DNA from: Desulfosporosinus sp.
Lineage (GTDB): Bacteria; Bacillota; Desulfitobacteriia; Desulfitobacteriales; Desulfitobacteriaceae
Assembly (NCBI GenBank): GCA_003132105.1
Contig: PKWS01000398.1
Coordinates: 1 to 14,340 of the forward strand
Reading direction: 5' to 3'
DNA: 14,340 nucleotides
Shown here: in pieces, positions 6,113-13,343 of the stretch
How the letters are laid out: each line of letters opens with the position of its first letter
How positions within the stretch are numbered: the stretch's first letter is position 1
Made by a program: the position numbers and the translations under genes
Notes under the pieces: generated by a model
The model's database searches: none
What the model saw: the letters and a program-made list of their open reading frames with translations, nothing else
Told to the model about the DNA's origin: nothing

Positions 6113-8851
6113 CTATACCTTTGCTATGACTGTTTTTCCTTGCCAACTGTTCTTTATAAGTCGAACAAATCCAATTAGGACGGACGGACCACCCGCCACA
6201 CACAGGATAAAAATCCATTGCCAACTAACTAGGGGGGCGGTCTTAAAGATCGCTTGTAACGAAGGGAAATAAATGACGCTGAGTTGCATAATCGTAGAAA
6301 TCAGCACCGCTCCTACTAGGTAAGGATTAGTAAATAGACCCACTTCGAAGATACCTCGTTCTTCAGATCGGCAATCAAAGACATGGAACAACTGAGAGAA
6401 CACTAGAGTAGTAAAGGCCATAGTTCGTGCACTTAACATGTTCACCCCCATAAAGAGGGCGGCCACGAACACCAGAAGTGTTCCAAGTCCGATCATGGTC
6501 CCTCGTATCCCTATTTTACTGGCCAACCCTCTCGCGAAAATACTCTCTCCCGGAGCCCTAGGTGGACGATTCATAATGCCTGGTTCAGCTCCGTCAACCC
6601 CTAGTGCCATTGCTGGCAAGCCGTCTGTGACGAGATTAACCCAGAGGATTTGAATAGCCAACAACGGAAGTGGTAGACCCACAAGTGTCGCTATAAACAT
6701 CGTTAGGACTTCTCCTAAATTACAGGAAAGTAAGTAACGAATAAACTTTCGAATGTTGTCGTAAATCCCACGACCCTCTTCAACAGCAGCCACGATTGTT
6801 GCAAAATTATCATCGCCCAAAACCATAGCCGAAGCTTCTTTCGTTACATCCGTACCAGTTAAGCCCATAGCCACCCCGATATCAGCTTCTTTGACCGCAG
6901 GAGCATCATTCACTCCGTCCCCTGTCATTGCAACCACTTGCCCAAGTTTTTTAAAGGCACGCACAATTCTCAGTTTATCTTTCGGTGTCACGCGGGCATA
7001 GACGGAAATATCCATCACACACTCGCTTAACTCCCGATCAGACATTCTCTCAAGCTCTTCTCCAGTGATGATTCCTCCACCCGTTCCGCGTAAAATCCCC
7101 AACTCATGGGCGACAGCTTCTGCGGTTAAGCGATGATCGCCCGTAATCATGACAGGTATAATACCGGCCTGCCGACAAACTTTTATCGCTTTGACAGCAC
7201 TGGCTCGCGGAGGATCAATCATCCCCAACAGTCCGACAAAAGTCAACCCTTCTTCGACATGCTCATCAAGGGGTTCTGACTCTGACATTGGTCTTTCGGC
7301 AACTGCCAGGATGCGGAGAGCATGCCGCGCCATTTCATCGTTAGCACGCATGATGTGTCGCCTTCGTTCAGCTGACAGTTCCACAACCCCTTGCTCCGTC
7401 AACTCTTGTCGACAAAGTTTCAGAACCACGTCCGGAGCCCCTTTGACATAGGCCATACGCCCCGCCTTTGTCTTATATACAACACTCATACGTTTCCGGT
7501 CCGAGTCAAAGGGCAGCTCTCCAATTCGCTCTTGTTTGCGTTCCAAAACCTCTCGCCATATCCCTGCTTTGGCGGCAGCCACCAGCATGGCCCCTTCAGT
7601 CGGATCCCCCTCAATGCCCCATGGAGCATCATTTACCTTAGATCGAAAGAGACCGGGAACTTGAGCCCCTTTCTTGGTCAACATGGAATTGTTGCAAAGT
7701 GCTGCAATCTTTAACGCTGCATGAAGAGGATCCCGCTCTTTCTCCTGATCAGCGCCCTTAAAATCCCCTTTGGGATCATACCCTTGTCCAGAAACGCTGA
7801 TTCTTCGTCCATCCGAGTAAATTTGGCGTACTGTCATTTCATTCTGGGTCAGCGTCCCCGTTTTGTCGGAACAGATCACCGTCGCGCAGCCCAAGGTTTC
7901 AACGGCTGGCAGTTTCCTTATGATCGCCTGCCTCTTAACCATTCGTTGAACCCCTACCGCCAAAGCTACGGTGACAATCGCTGGTAAGCCTTCCGGAATC
8001 GCCGCCACTGCCAACGACACTCCGGTCAAGAACATTTTATAAAAGTCCTCTCCTCTTAATACCCCCGTGACCACCACCGCAGTACAAACGAGAAAACTTA
8101 TTAGGACCAACCATTTACCAAGTTCAGCTAAACGCTTTTGCAAGGGTGTTTCTTCATCCTCCACACTTTGGATCATTTCTGCAATGACGCCCATTTCTGT
8201 TTCCATCCCGGTCGCCACAACAACACCAGCCCCCCGGCCATTAACTACAGAAGTCCCCATATACCCCATATTTTTACGATCTGCCATAGGCGTGAGTTCT
8301 TCTTGTATCGGCAAGATACTTTTGCTCACGGGATGCGATTCCCCCGTGAGTGCGGACTCTTCCACTTGCATATTGACGGCCTGAATCCACCGTACATCAG
8401 CCGGAATACGATCCCCTGCCTCAAGAATTACAATATCTCCAGGCACAACATCTACGGCTGGAATTCGGCTCTCAATGCCTTCTCGCAAAACCCGTGCCTC
8501 CGGGGCTGTGAGGGAACGGAGGGACTCCATGGAACGCTCTGCGCGGTACTCCTGAACAAAACCGAGAATCGCATTAATAATCAGAATAGCCAAAATCGTG
8601 ACAGCATCCGCTATTTCGCCCAGAAGTCCGGATACAACAGTGGCCGCTAGTAAGACCAATACCATAAAATCCTTAAATTGTCCCAGGAACAAAAAAACAG
8701 GGTGAACCCCTTTTTTTACTGCTAGGACGTTTTTTCCGACCTCTAGTAACCGACGATGAACTTCTTTAACACTCAACCCTTTACCTGGATGAACATCCAA
8801 GACCTTGGCCACATCAAGCCAAGGCAATACATGCCATGCCTGTTGTCGCAT
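6113..8851 (-). CDS. P-type Ca2+-transporting ATPase (P2A family, SERCA/YloB-like)
   Basis: This 912-residue membrane pump uses ATP to export a divalent cation, most likely Ca2+. An N-terminal cation ATPase domain comes first, then TGES at 169-172 (actuator), PEGLP at 286-290 (M4), the phosphorylated Asp329 in CSDKTGTLT, KGAPD at 470-474 (nucleotide domain) and TGDGVND at 643-649. The Ca2+ ligands of animal SERCA are matched by Glu286, Asn711 and Glu714 (CNLGEV, M5), and Asn739, Thr742 and Asp743 (NLVTDGLP, M6). In M8 the SERCA glutamate is apparently a glutamine (Gln820 in FSQLFHVF). The ATG has GGGAGG upstream. It lies divergent from rqcH, as a neighbour of the yicC cluster like B. subtilis yloB. 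Mg2+ or Mn2+ transport cannot be excluded. Confidence 0.92.
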   Translation of the reverse strand: MRQQAWHVLPWLDVAKVLDVHPGKGLSVKEVHRRLLEVGKNVLAVKKGVHPVFLFLGQFKDFMVLVLLAATVVSGLLGEIADAVTILAILIINAILGFVQEYRAERSMESLRSLTAPEARVLREGIESRIPAVDVVPGDIVILEAGDRIPADVRWIQAVNMQVEESALTGESHPVSKSILPIQEELTPMADRKNMGYMGTSVVNGRGAGVVVATGMETEMGVIAEMIQSVEDEETPLQKRLAELGKWLVLISFLVCTAVVVTGVLRGEDFYKMFLTGVSLAVAAIPEGLPAIVTVALAVGVQRMVKRQAIIRKLPAVETLGCATVICSDKTGTLTQNEMTVRQIYSDGRRISVSGQGYDPKGDFKGADQEKERDPLHAALKIAALCNNSMLTKKGAQVPGLFRSKVNDAPWGIEGDPTEGAMLVAAAKAGIWREVLERKQERIGELPFDSDRKRMSVVYKTKAGRMAYVKGAPDVVLKLCRQELTEQGVVELSAERRRHIMRANDEMARHALRILAVAERPMSESEPLDEHVEEGLTFVGLLGMIDPPRASAVKAIKVCRQAGIIPVMITGDHRLTAEAVAHELGILRGTGGGIITGEELERMSDRELSECVMDISVYARVTPKDKLRIVRAFKKLGQVVAMTGDGVNDAPAVKEADIGVAMGLTGTDVTKEASAMVLGDDNFATIVAAVEEGRGIYDNIRKFIRYLLSCNLGEVLTMFIATLVGLPLPLLAIQILWVNLVTDGLPAMALGVDGAEPGIMNRPPRAPGESIFARGLASKIGIRGTMIGLGTLLVFVAALFMGVNMLSARTMAFTTLVFSQLFHVFDCRSEERGIFEVGLFTNPYLVGAVLISTIMQLSVIYFPSLQAIFKTAPLVSWQWIFILCVAGGPSVLIGFVRLIKNSWQGKTVIAKV

Positions 8852-9002
8852 GCCTTTTTTCCTCCCTTTTGCTTTAACAGATCTAAAAGGCTTTGTCCCT
8901 TTTGTAGTACATGCTTATTCCCAAAGGCGTTGAAAAATGCCTCGTCAGATCAAGTGTGTTATACTAAAAAAAAGCAATTGAAGTAATGAAAGGAGTTCTC
9001 AT
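8852..9002. promoter_or_regulatory. Divergent promoter region, ATPase / rqcH
   Basis: This stretch separates two divergent genes. On the plus strand TATACT (8960-8965) preceded by TGT forms an extended -10 for rqcH, without a good -35 at 16-18 bases; AAAGGAG stands 7 bases before the rqcH ATG. On the minus strand GGGAGG precedes the ATPase ATG, but I could not settle on a promoter for it. Confidence 0.5.
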
Positions 9003-10841
9003 ATGGCCTTAGACGGTGTGACCCTCGCCTATTTAGTTAACGAGCTAGCTCCACAACTTATTGGAGCACGTATAGATAAAGTTTTCCAACCGGAAAAGGA
9101 TGAAATTCATTTTTTATTGAGGCAACAGGGATCTAGGCGCCTCCTGCTTAGTACCAGTGCAACCTCCCCCCGCTTCCACCTCACCCAGGAAAACAAGAAA
9201 AATCCGATCTCTCCGCCTATGTTTTGTATGATTCTGCGCAAACATCTCGAGGGTGGTAAACTTGTCAGCCTCCATCAAAGTGAGTTGGAACGAGTTGTGA
9301 CCTTTGACATTCAAAATTACAACGAACGAGGCGATTTAGTCACCCTGCAGCTTCACTTGGAAATCATGGGGAAACACAGCAATCTCATCCTTGTTGACCC
9401 AGCGACTGGTGTAATTCTCGACGGCCTTAAACGGTATTCACATGCCTTAAGCCGCTATCGCGAAGTATTACCTGGACGGACTTATCTAGCCCCCCCCTCT
9501 CAGGGAAAACGGCCTCCCCTAGAGGACGAAGAACTATGGCGACAGGCACTATATGAGGAAGATCTAGATCGCCATATAACTGACATTCTTCTCTCCAAAT
9601 TTGCCGGGATCAGTCCGGAATTAGCACGGGAAATCGTCATCCAAGCTGGATTGACTACGGAAATTCACCTCAATCAGCTCGGCGCTATAGATTTTGCACG
9701 GCTTTTCCAGGCCTATCGCCGGTTGAGCAACCCCGAAGGTGTTGCCGCCACTTCACCGTGCCTCTATTATAAGTCTGCACCCCCATCCCTTCCCGTCGCG
9801 TTCACTTTTACCCCCTTTCAACAATATCAGGAGTTAAGAATGGAAACCGTCCCATCGTTGAATGACGCGATCACGGGCTTTTATCAGTCAAAGTCCACCA
9901 ATAACACCCTTGAATCGAAACGAGGCTCTCTACGAAAAGTCGTTCAAGAACAGCACTCCCATTTCAGCAAGAAACTTAAAATATATGACGTAGCCATGTC
10001 CAGCGCGAAGTCCGGTCTAGAGTATCAAAAATGGGGAGAACTCCTTACCGCAAACCTCTATCATATTTCTCTAGGATCGACCGAAGTGGCAGTGGAAGAT
10101 TATTATGACCCCTCACTGTCCTCCGTGACTATTCCCCTCAATCCCCATATCAGCGCCATTGACAACGCCCAGCGCTATTACAAGCGCTATAACAAAGCGA
10201 AGGCCACACTGCGCCAAACTAAGCCTCTCAAAGAAGCTGCACTTGAGGAAGTGAAATACCTGGATTCCTTACAGGTCAGCTTGGACCAGGCGTCCACCCT
10301 TACAGAGCTTGATGAAATTCATGTTGAGCTAGTGGGTCAAGGGTATGTAGCTGGAAAACACTTGAAAAGGGATACCTTCAAACCTAAAAAAGGCCGCCTC
10401 AATACGAAATCGAAGGCGAAGGCAAAAGCTCCCAAGGAGGTTCCTCACCCTCGGGTCTATCGTTCAAGCCAAGGCAGAATCATCTATGTCGGAAAAAATA
10501 ATGTCCAAAATGATTGGTTGACTATGCGTAAAGGAAGACCCAATGATCTTTGGCTCCATGTCAAAATTATTCCAGGTTCCCACGTCCTGATTCCCCTCGA
10601 AGATGGGGAAGAATTCCCGGATGACACCACCCTAGAAGAAGCAGCTGCACTCGCTATCTATTACAGCCAAGCGCGCGGTTCCTCTCAAGTTCCCGTTGAT
10701 TACACACATGTCAAACAGATCAAGAAGCCTAATTCGGCTAAGCCTGGAATGGTGATCTACGATCAAAACTGGACATTATATCTCACACCTAAGCCGGAAA
10801 TCCTAGAGCGGTTGCTGGCCAGTGAAGAGCTCCCAGAGTAA
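9003..10841 (+). CDS. rqcH: RqcH/FbpA-type NFACT protein (ribosome quality control)
   Basis: RqcH binds 50S subunits carrying stalled peptidyl-tRNA and directs addition of alanine tails that mark the chain for degradation; older names are fibronectin-binding protein FbpA and YloA. The 612 residues hold an NFACT-N domain (about 1-170, opening ALDGVTLAYLVNELAPQL, with PPMFCMILRKHLEGG at 71-85 and EIMGKHSNLIL at 120-130), a helical middle with a probable coiled coil around 310-430, and a C-terminal NFACT-R domain (about 480-600) with VGKNNVQND, DLWLHVKIIPGSHV and the KPNSAKPG stretch. The Asp-Arg pair that B. subtilis RqcH needs near residue 97 reads Glu96-Arg97 here. The ATG has AAAGGAG 7 bases upstream. 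It is a single-gene transcript closed by a strong terminator. Confidence 0.95.
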   Translation: MALDGVTLAYLVNELAPQLIGARIDKVFQPEKDEIHFLLRQQGSRRLLLSTSATSPRFHLTQENKKNPISPPMFCMILRKHLEGGKLVSLHQSELERVVTFDIQNYNERGDLVTLQLHLEIMGKHSNLILVDPATGVILDGLKRYSHALSRYREVLPGRTYLAPPSQGKRPPLEDEELWRQALYEEDLDRHITDILLSKFAGISPELAREIVIQAGLTTEIHLNQLGAIDFARLFQAYRRLSNPEGVAATSPCLYYKSAPPSLPVAFTFTPFQQYQELRMETVPSLNDAITGFYQSKSTNNTLESKRGSLRKVVQEQHSHFSKKLKIYDVAMSSAKSGLEYQKWGELLTANLYHISLGSTEVAVEDYYDPSLSSVTIPLNPHISAIDNAQRYYKRYNKAKATLRQTKPLKEAALEEVKYLDSLQVSLDQASTLTELDEIHVELVGQGYVAGKHLKRDTFKPKKGRLNTKSKAKAKAPKEVPHPRVYRSSQGRIIYVGKNNVQNDWLTMRKGRPNDLWLHVKIIPGSHVLIPLEDGEEFPDDTTLEEAAALAIYYSQARGSSQVPVDYTHVKQIKKPNSAKPGMVIYDQNWTLYLTPKPEILERLLASEELPE

Positions 10842-10850
10842 TGGCTAGTA

Positions 10851-10910
10851 TACAAAATAAGAGCAGAAATCCGCAAGTGATTTCTGCTCTTATTTTGTAC
10901 TCTTTTTGTT
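10851..10910. terminator. Rho-independent terminator of rqcH, probably bidirectional
   Basis: A perfect 21-bp inverted repeat (10851-10871 with 10879-10899, loop CGCAAGT) is followed on the plus strand by CTCTTTTTGTTTTG. The A/T-rich outer part of the stem also gives a T-rich end on the minus strand, so it can serve the convergent yoeB transcript. Confidence 0.9.
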
Positions 10911-10941
10911 TTGCAAATGTTCGATCATTTGGCTCTTATCT

Positions 10942-11199
10942 TTAGTCGTAGTGTCCTCTACACTGTAGGATATAAATCTGCTCATCATCAATCTTATAGA
11001 TAAGTCTATGCTCAAGCGTTATCCTCCTGCTCCATAAGCCACATAATTCATGTTTGAGAGATTCAGGTTTTCCTAATCCTTCATTTCCATTTCGTTCAAT
11101 GTCTTGAATAAGAGTATTGATTTTTTTGAGTATTTTTTTATTTGTGGCTTGCCAGTAAAGGTAATCATCCCATGCAATGTCAGTAAAAACCTTATTCAT
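10942..11199 (-). CDS. yoeB: YoeB/Txe family toxin, ribosome-dependent mRNA endonuclease
   Basis: YoeB toxins cut mRNA in the ribosomal A site when released from their antitoxin. The 85 residues align closely to E. coli YoeB from memory: WDDYLYWQ near 10-17, GKPESLKHELCGLWSRRIT at 43-61, EHRLIY at 63-68 and the C-terminal CRGHY. The catalytic residues of E. coli YoeB are all in place: Glu46, Lys49, Arg59, Arg65, His83 and Tyr84, so the toxin should be active. Its ATG overlaps the antitoxin's last codons by 8 bases, the usual translational coupling. It ends 31 bases from the bidirectional terminator shared with rqcH. One residue (Asp85) follows the family's usual terminal Tyr. Confidence 0.95.
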   Translation of the reverse strand: MNKVFTDIAWDDYLYWQATNKKILKKINTLIQDIERNGNEGLGKPESLKHELCGLWSRRITLEHRLIYKIDDEQIYILQCRGHYD

Positions 11200-11446
11200 C
11201 GAGAAGTTCCCTTGCTTGACTTCTACCAGCCTTTAATTGAGCAATTGATTCCATAAGCCTATCATAGGTCTTCTTATTACTACGAACGTAAAGATTCTCC
11301 ATGATGTTGTTATATTCAGCTTCTGAAAGCATTACGACGTTGCCTCCTTGCTTACGGGTGATGACAATAGTCTCAAAATCATTATTGGCTTTGTCACAAT
11401 AAGTTTTAAAGTTTTCCCGTACACTGGAGTAATTTACAGCTAACAT
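11192..11446 (-). CDS. yefM: YefM/Phd family antitoxin
   Basis: This is the cognate antitoxin of the YoeB-type toxin. YefM binds operator DNA through its N-terminal domain and covers the toxin with a flexible C-terminal tail. From the ATG at 11444-11446 the product is 84 residues, opening MLAVNYSSVRENFKTYCDKA, with ETIVITRKQGGNVVMLSEAEYN in the Phd/YefM fold and a charged C-terminal helix ending ARELLDE. An in-frame GTG three codons upstream is rejected because it abuts AGGAGG, which lies 8 bases before the ATG. The gene order, antitoxin first with an 8-base overlap, is standard for this family. It is expected to repress its own operon through the TGTACA sites upstream. Confidence 0.94.
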   Translation of the reverse strand: MLAVNYSSVRENFKTYCDKANNDFETIVITRKQGGNVVMLSEAEYNNIMENLYVRSNKKTYDRLMESIAQLKAGRSQARELLDE

Positions 11447-11459
11447 GAATAACACCTCC

Positions 11460-11498
11460 TGTACAGTATATTGTACAATATACTTATATTATATGCAA
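11460..11498 (-). promoter_or_regulatory. yefM-yoeB promoter and operator
   Basis: On the minus strand TTGCAT (11493-11498) and TACAAT (11470-11475) are 17 bases apart and form a plausible promoter. A perfect 20-bp palindrome at 11465-11484 is centred on TGTACA (11472-11477), and a second TGTACA lies at 11460-11465, centre to centre 12 bases away. Paired TGTACA cores are the known E. coli YefM operator type. The sites cover the -10 and start site, so bound antitoxin should block initiation. Confidence 0.8.
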
Positions 11499-11517
11499 AT
11501 TATTTACCACGGCCCAC

Positions 11518-11558
11518 AAGCATGTTCCGCAGAGTACTTCTGCCCCAGATGGATGCTT
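11518..11558. terminator. Possible hairpin at the end of the vanW-like gene
   Basis: AAGCAT (11518-11523) pairs with ATGCTT (11553-11558), and inside it GCAGA (11529-11533) pairs with TCTGC (11539-11543). It overlaps the stop codon of the VanW-family gene. No T-run follows, so the role as terminator is weak. Confidence 0.3.
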
Positions 11559-12399
11559 AAACAGTCTCAATGTATTCTGGAAGCATCGGTTCATACATCA
11601 TAATTGCGTGATTCTCTGTGATAAAATCATCGCCGACTTGCTTGTTGTCAATGTCAAAAACTCTTCGCCTGATCGCATTATGACGCATGTACCCACCCCA
11701 CCACTCTTGGGAAATTAGATGGTTACTTTCATAAACCTCATAATTTAGAGTACTCGACTGTTCACTTCTCCATTCTCCGTGTAGTTCCAAGTCACTCATC
11801 CATATCAAGAGTTGATAGTTTTGGGAGGTATCGTTCTTGATTTGAAGGTCAATGTAGTTGTAAACAACTGTAGCCCCACTTCCGAAGGGCTGTGTCCGGT
11901 TGCTATCAGGGAAGACGTCATGTGTATGCCGCCACCGTTCAGTAACAGTTAACGGTGTATGGATTGCCATCCAATAGATGAGATTGGAGAGTTGACAGAG
12001 ACCCCCTCCCACCCCCGGACCAAACGATCCGTTTGTTAGAACCATTCCTTTCTTAAATCCTCTTGCCTTTGTAGGTTTACCAACTAGACGCCAGAGTGAA
12101 AATGTTTCACCTGGCTTTAATATTAGACCGTTTATTTTGACCGCAGCCAGTTTTAGATTAGTTACCTTGTTTTGCTGGAGCCACATATCTACATCTCGCA
12201 GCTGTCTGTACAAGGGCGTACTATGGGTGGATATAATATAAGGCAGAGGAATATCCTTGATAATAGCAGCATACTTGATTGATCTGTTAAATATCCACTG
12301 AAAATAACATCGCCAAGTAAAGTACAACTTTCCTAGAAACATGCGTAATTCTGAACGACTGACCGGACGCTCAGAGTGAAAAAGAGCATTTAACTTCAA
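11557..12399 (-). CDS. VanW family protein
   Basis: VanW-domain proteins accompany some vancomycin-resistance clusters and are common in Firmicutes; their biochemical role is unknown. The 280-residue protein carries the domain at about residues 80-195: NLKLAAVKINGLILKPGETF, then GPGVGGGLCQLSNLIYW near 127-143, HTPLTVTERWRH and a final DLQIKNDT. It resembles the short VanW of vanB operons more than long YoaR-type proteins. No signal peptide or clear membrane segment is seen; residues 20-40 are aromatic-rich. About 85 residues follow the domain, rich in Trp and Glu, which I do not recognise. The TTG at 12397-12399 is chosen because GAGGAG lies 8 bases upstream; a GTG at 12408 directly abuts that site. 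No vanH/A/X or two-component genes are nearby. Confidence 0.85.
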   Translation of the reverse strand: MKLNALFHSERPVSRSELRMFLGKLYFTWRCYFQWIFNRSIKYAAIIKDIPLPYIISTHSTPLYRQLRDVDMWLQQNKVTNLKLAAVKINGLILKPGETFSLWRLVGKPTKARGFKKGMVLTNGSFGPGVGGGLCQLSNLIYWMAIHTPLTVTERWRHTHDVFPDSNRTQPFGSGATVVYNYIDLQIKNDTSQNYQLLIWMSDLELHGEWRSEQSSTLNYEVYESNHLISQEWWGGYMRHNAIRRRVFDIDNKQVGDDFITENHAIMMYEPMLPEYIETV

Positions 12400-12407
12400 G
12401 CAACCCA

Positions 12408-12413
12408 CTCCTC
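12408..12413 (-). promoter_or_regulatory. Ribosome binding site deciding the VanW-family start
   Basis: GAGGAG lies 8 bases before the TTG at 12399. The alternative GTG at 12406-12408 overlaps it and cannot use it. Confidence 0.6.
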
Positions 12414-12436
12414 GTCATTTGAAGATATAGACAATG

Positions 12437-13063
12437 TTACGTTCTTTCCCTCACCGTTATATAGACGTGATTAAAAATTGGTAGCCCATTGCTCCACCAT
12501 TTTAGAAAATAGTCATTTGTCATAGTCCTATTTCCTGGCAGCTCTCCATTTTCGTCATTCGCTTTGTTAGAATCGACGAAATATAGCTCACTTTTGTCAT
12601 CATCAAACCCTACTAATGTCATGTAATGCTGCCAAAAAAGTCCATTTCCAACCAATACTATAACCGGAGCCTTCCCTTTGACAAGTCTTGCCTTGAGTGA
12701 AGACAGATCCCCTTTATAAATCATTGGTTTTAGTCCTTGGAACTGAAGATATGAAATTACTCCCTTTGGCAAAACATACCCCGAAATAGGAACTTTGAAA
12801 GGAATTTCAGCATAAACCTCACTACCTTTAGTTTGTGTACCTGAGTTTCTTAAAACAAAAGCAGTAGAATACGCTGCGCACTGATTTTTCCCTTGGAGTT
12901 CGAAGTGAGTATGTATAGGTACTTCGAATTTCTTCTGAGTGTCCAATGAAATAGATTCGCTGTTCGGAAACGGCGATAAAATATATATCGCCACGACCAA
13001 AAAACATATAATGGTTACTAATACAAACCACTTTATCCTAACTCGGGAAATTATTGACCCCAT
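12437..13063 (-). CDS. Membrane-anchored C39-like cysteine peptidase family protein
   Basis: From the ATG at 13063 the product is 208 residues. A hydrophobic segment at about 11-30 (FVLVTIICFLVVAIYIL) would anchor it with the rest outside the cell. The remainder looks like a papain-like C39-type fold: Gln57 and Cys62 in LQGKNQCAAYS, His146 in WQHYMTLVGFDDD and Asp164 in YFVDSN make a plausible oxyanion residue and Cys-His-Asp triad. This is a motif-based reading and no substrate is evident. The ATG follows GGAGG by 5 bases; an upstream in-frame TTG lies too close to that site. It lies 37 bases upstream of the VanW-family gene on the same strand, so the two probably share a transcript. Confidence 0.75.
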   Translation of the reverse strand: MGSIISRVRIKWFVLVTIICFLVVAIYILSPFPNSESISLDTQKKFEVPIHTHFELQGKNQCAAYSTAFVLRNSGTQTKGSEVYAEIPFKVPISGYVLPKGVISYLQFQGLKPMIYKGDLSSLKARLVKGKAPVIVLVGNGLFWQHYMTLVGFDDDKSELYFVDSNKANDENGELPGNRTMTNDYFLKWWSNGLPIFNHVYITVRERT

Positions 13064-13068
13064 ATCCG

Positions 13069-13073
13069 CCTCC
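13069..13073 (-). promoter_or_regulatory. Ribosome binding site of the C39-like gene
   Basis: GGAGG lies 5 bases before the ATG at 13063 and fixes the start at MGSIISRV rather than four codons upstream. Confidence 0.6.
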
Positions 13074-13075
13074 AA

Positions 13076-13204
13076 AATTGTGATTTCATCAAAATAAGCG
13101 CAAAAGCCGATACCTTAACAGGTAGAGATGGCATGATCGGATTAAACCCCAATAATCCTCTTCATAAAGAGTGGTTTGGAGATGACAAGTATAAAGGTCA
13201 ATAA
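13076..13204 (+). pseudogene. Possible C-terminal remnant of a lost plus-strand gene
   Basis: The plus-strand frame ending with TAA at 13202-13204 is open back to 13058 and reads protein-like in its last 30 codons: TLTGRDGMIGLNPNNPLHKE, then WFGDDKYKGQ. It has no good start codon or ribosome site, and a hairpin follows 14 bases after the stop, as at a gene's end. I do not recognise the family. It may equally be chance. The stretch otherwise separates the C39-like gene from the hairpin and has no confident gene. Confidence 0.3.
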
Positions 13205-13217
13205 TGAATATATATTA

Positions 13218-13240
13218 AAGACCTCCAATTTGGAGGTCTT
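13218..13240. terminator. 10-bp perfect hairpin, terminator-like
   Basis: AAGACCTCCA (13218-13227) and TGGAGGTCTT (13231-13240) pair around a 3-base loop. A/T-rich sequence follows on both strands (TAATATATATTC on minus, AATTATT on plus), so it may end the ArsR-type gene's transcript, the plus-strand remnant, or both. Confidence 0.55.
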
Positions 13241-13343
13241 AATTATTCCCTACGAGACATGAATTTTTTCTATATCCTCCTTGCAGTACCTGGCAATATC
13301 TGTTTACTTATCAGCATGTTGACAAGTAATACTACTATTAACA

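Noticed and set aside
8138..8650. 170-codon plus-strand open frame
   Set aside because: It is antisense to the ATPase gene, whose motifs are intact through this stretch; no ribosome site and no recognisable protein character.
11453..11455. GTG as start of the antitoxin gene
   Set aside because: It overlaps the AGGAGG ribosome site; the ATG at 11446 is 8 bases from that site and fits the family N-terminus.
11557..12399. Vancomycin-resistance cluster
   Set aside because: Only a VanW-family protein is present; vanH, vanA/B ligase, vanX and the vanRS pair are absent from the window, so no resistance claim is justified.
12828..13031. 67-codon minus-strand frame overlapping the C39-like gene
   Set aside because: Different frame inside a gene with plausible catalytic residues; no ribosome site.
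13246..13290. AAGGAGG-like site followed by a 5-codon ATG frame (MSRRE) on the minus strand
   Set aside because: The spacing of about 17 bases is too long and the peptide is too short to support a gene.
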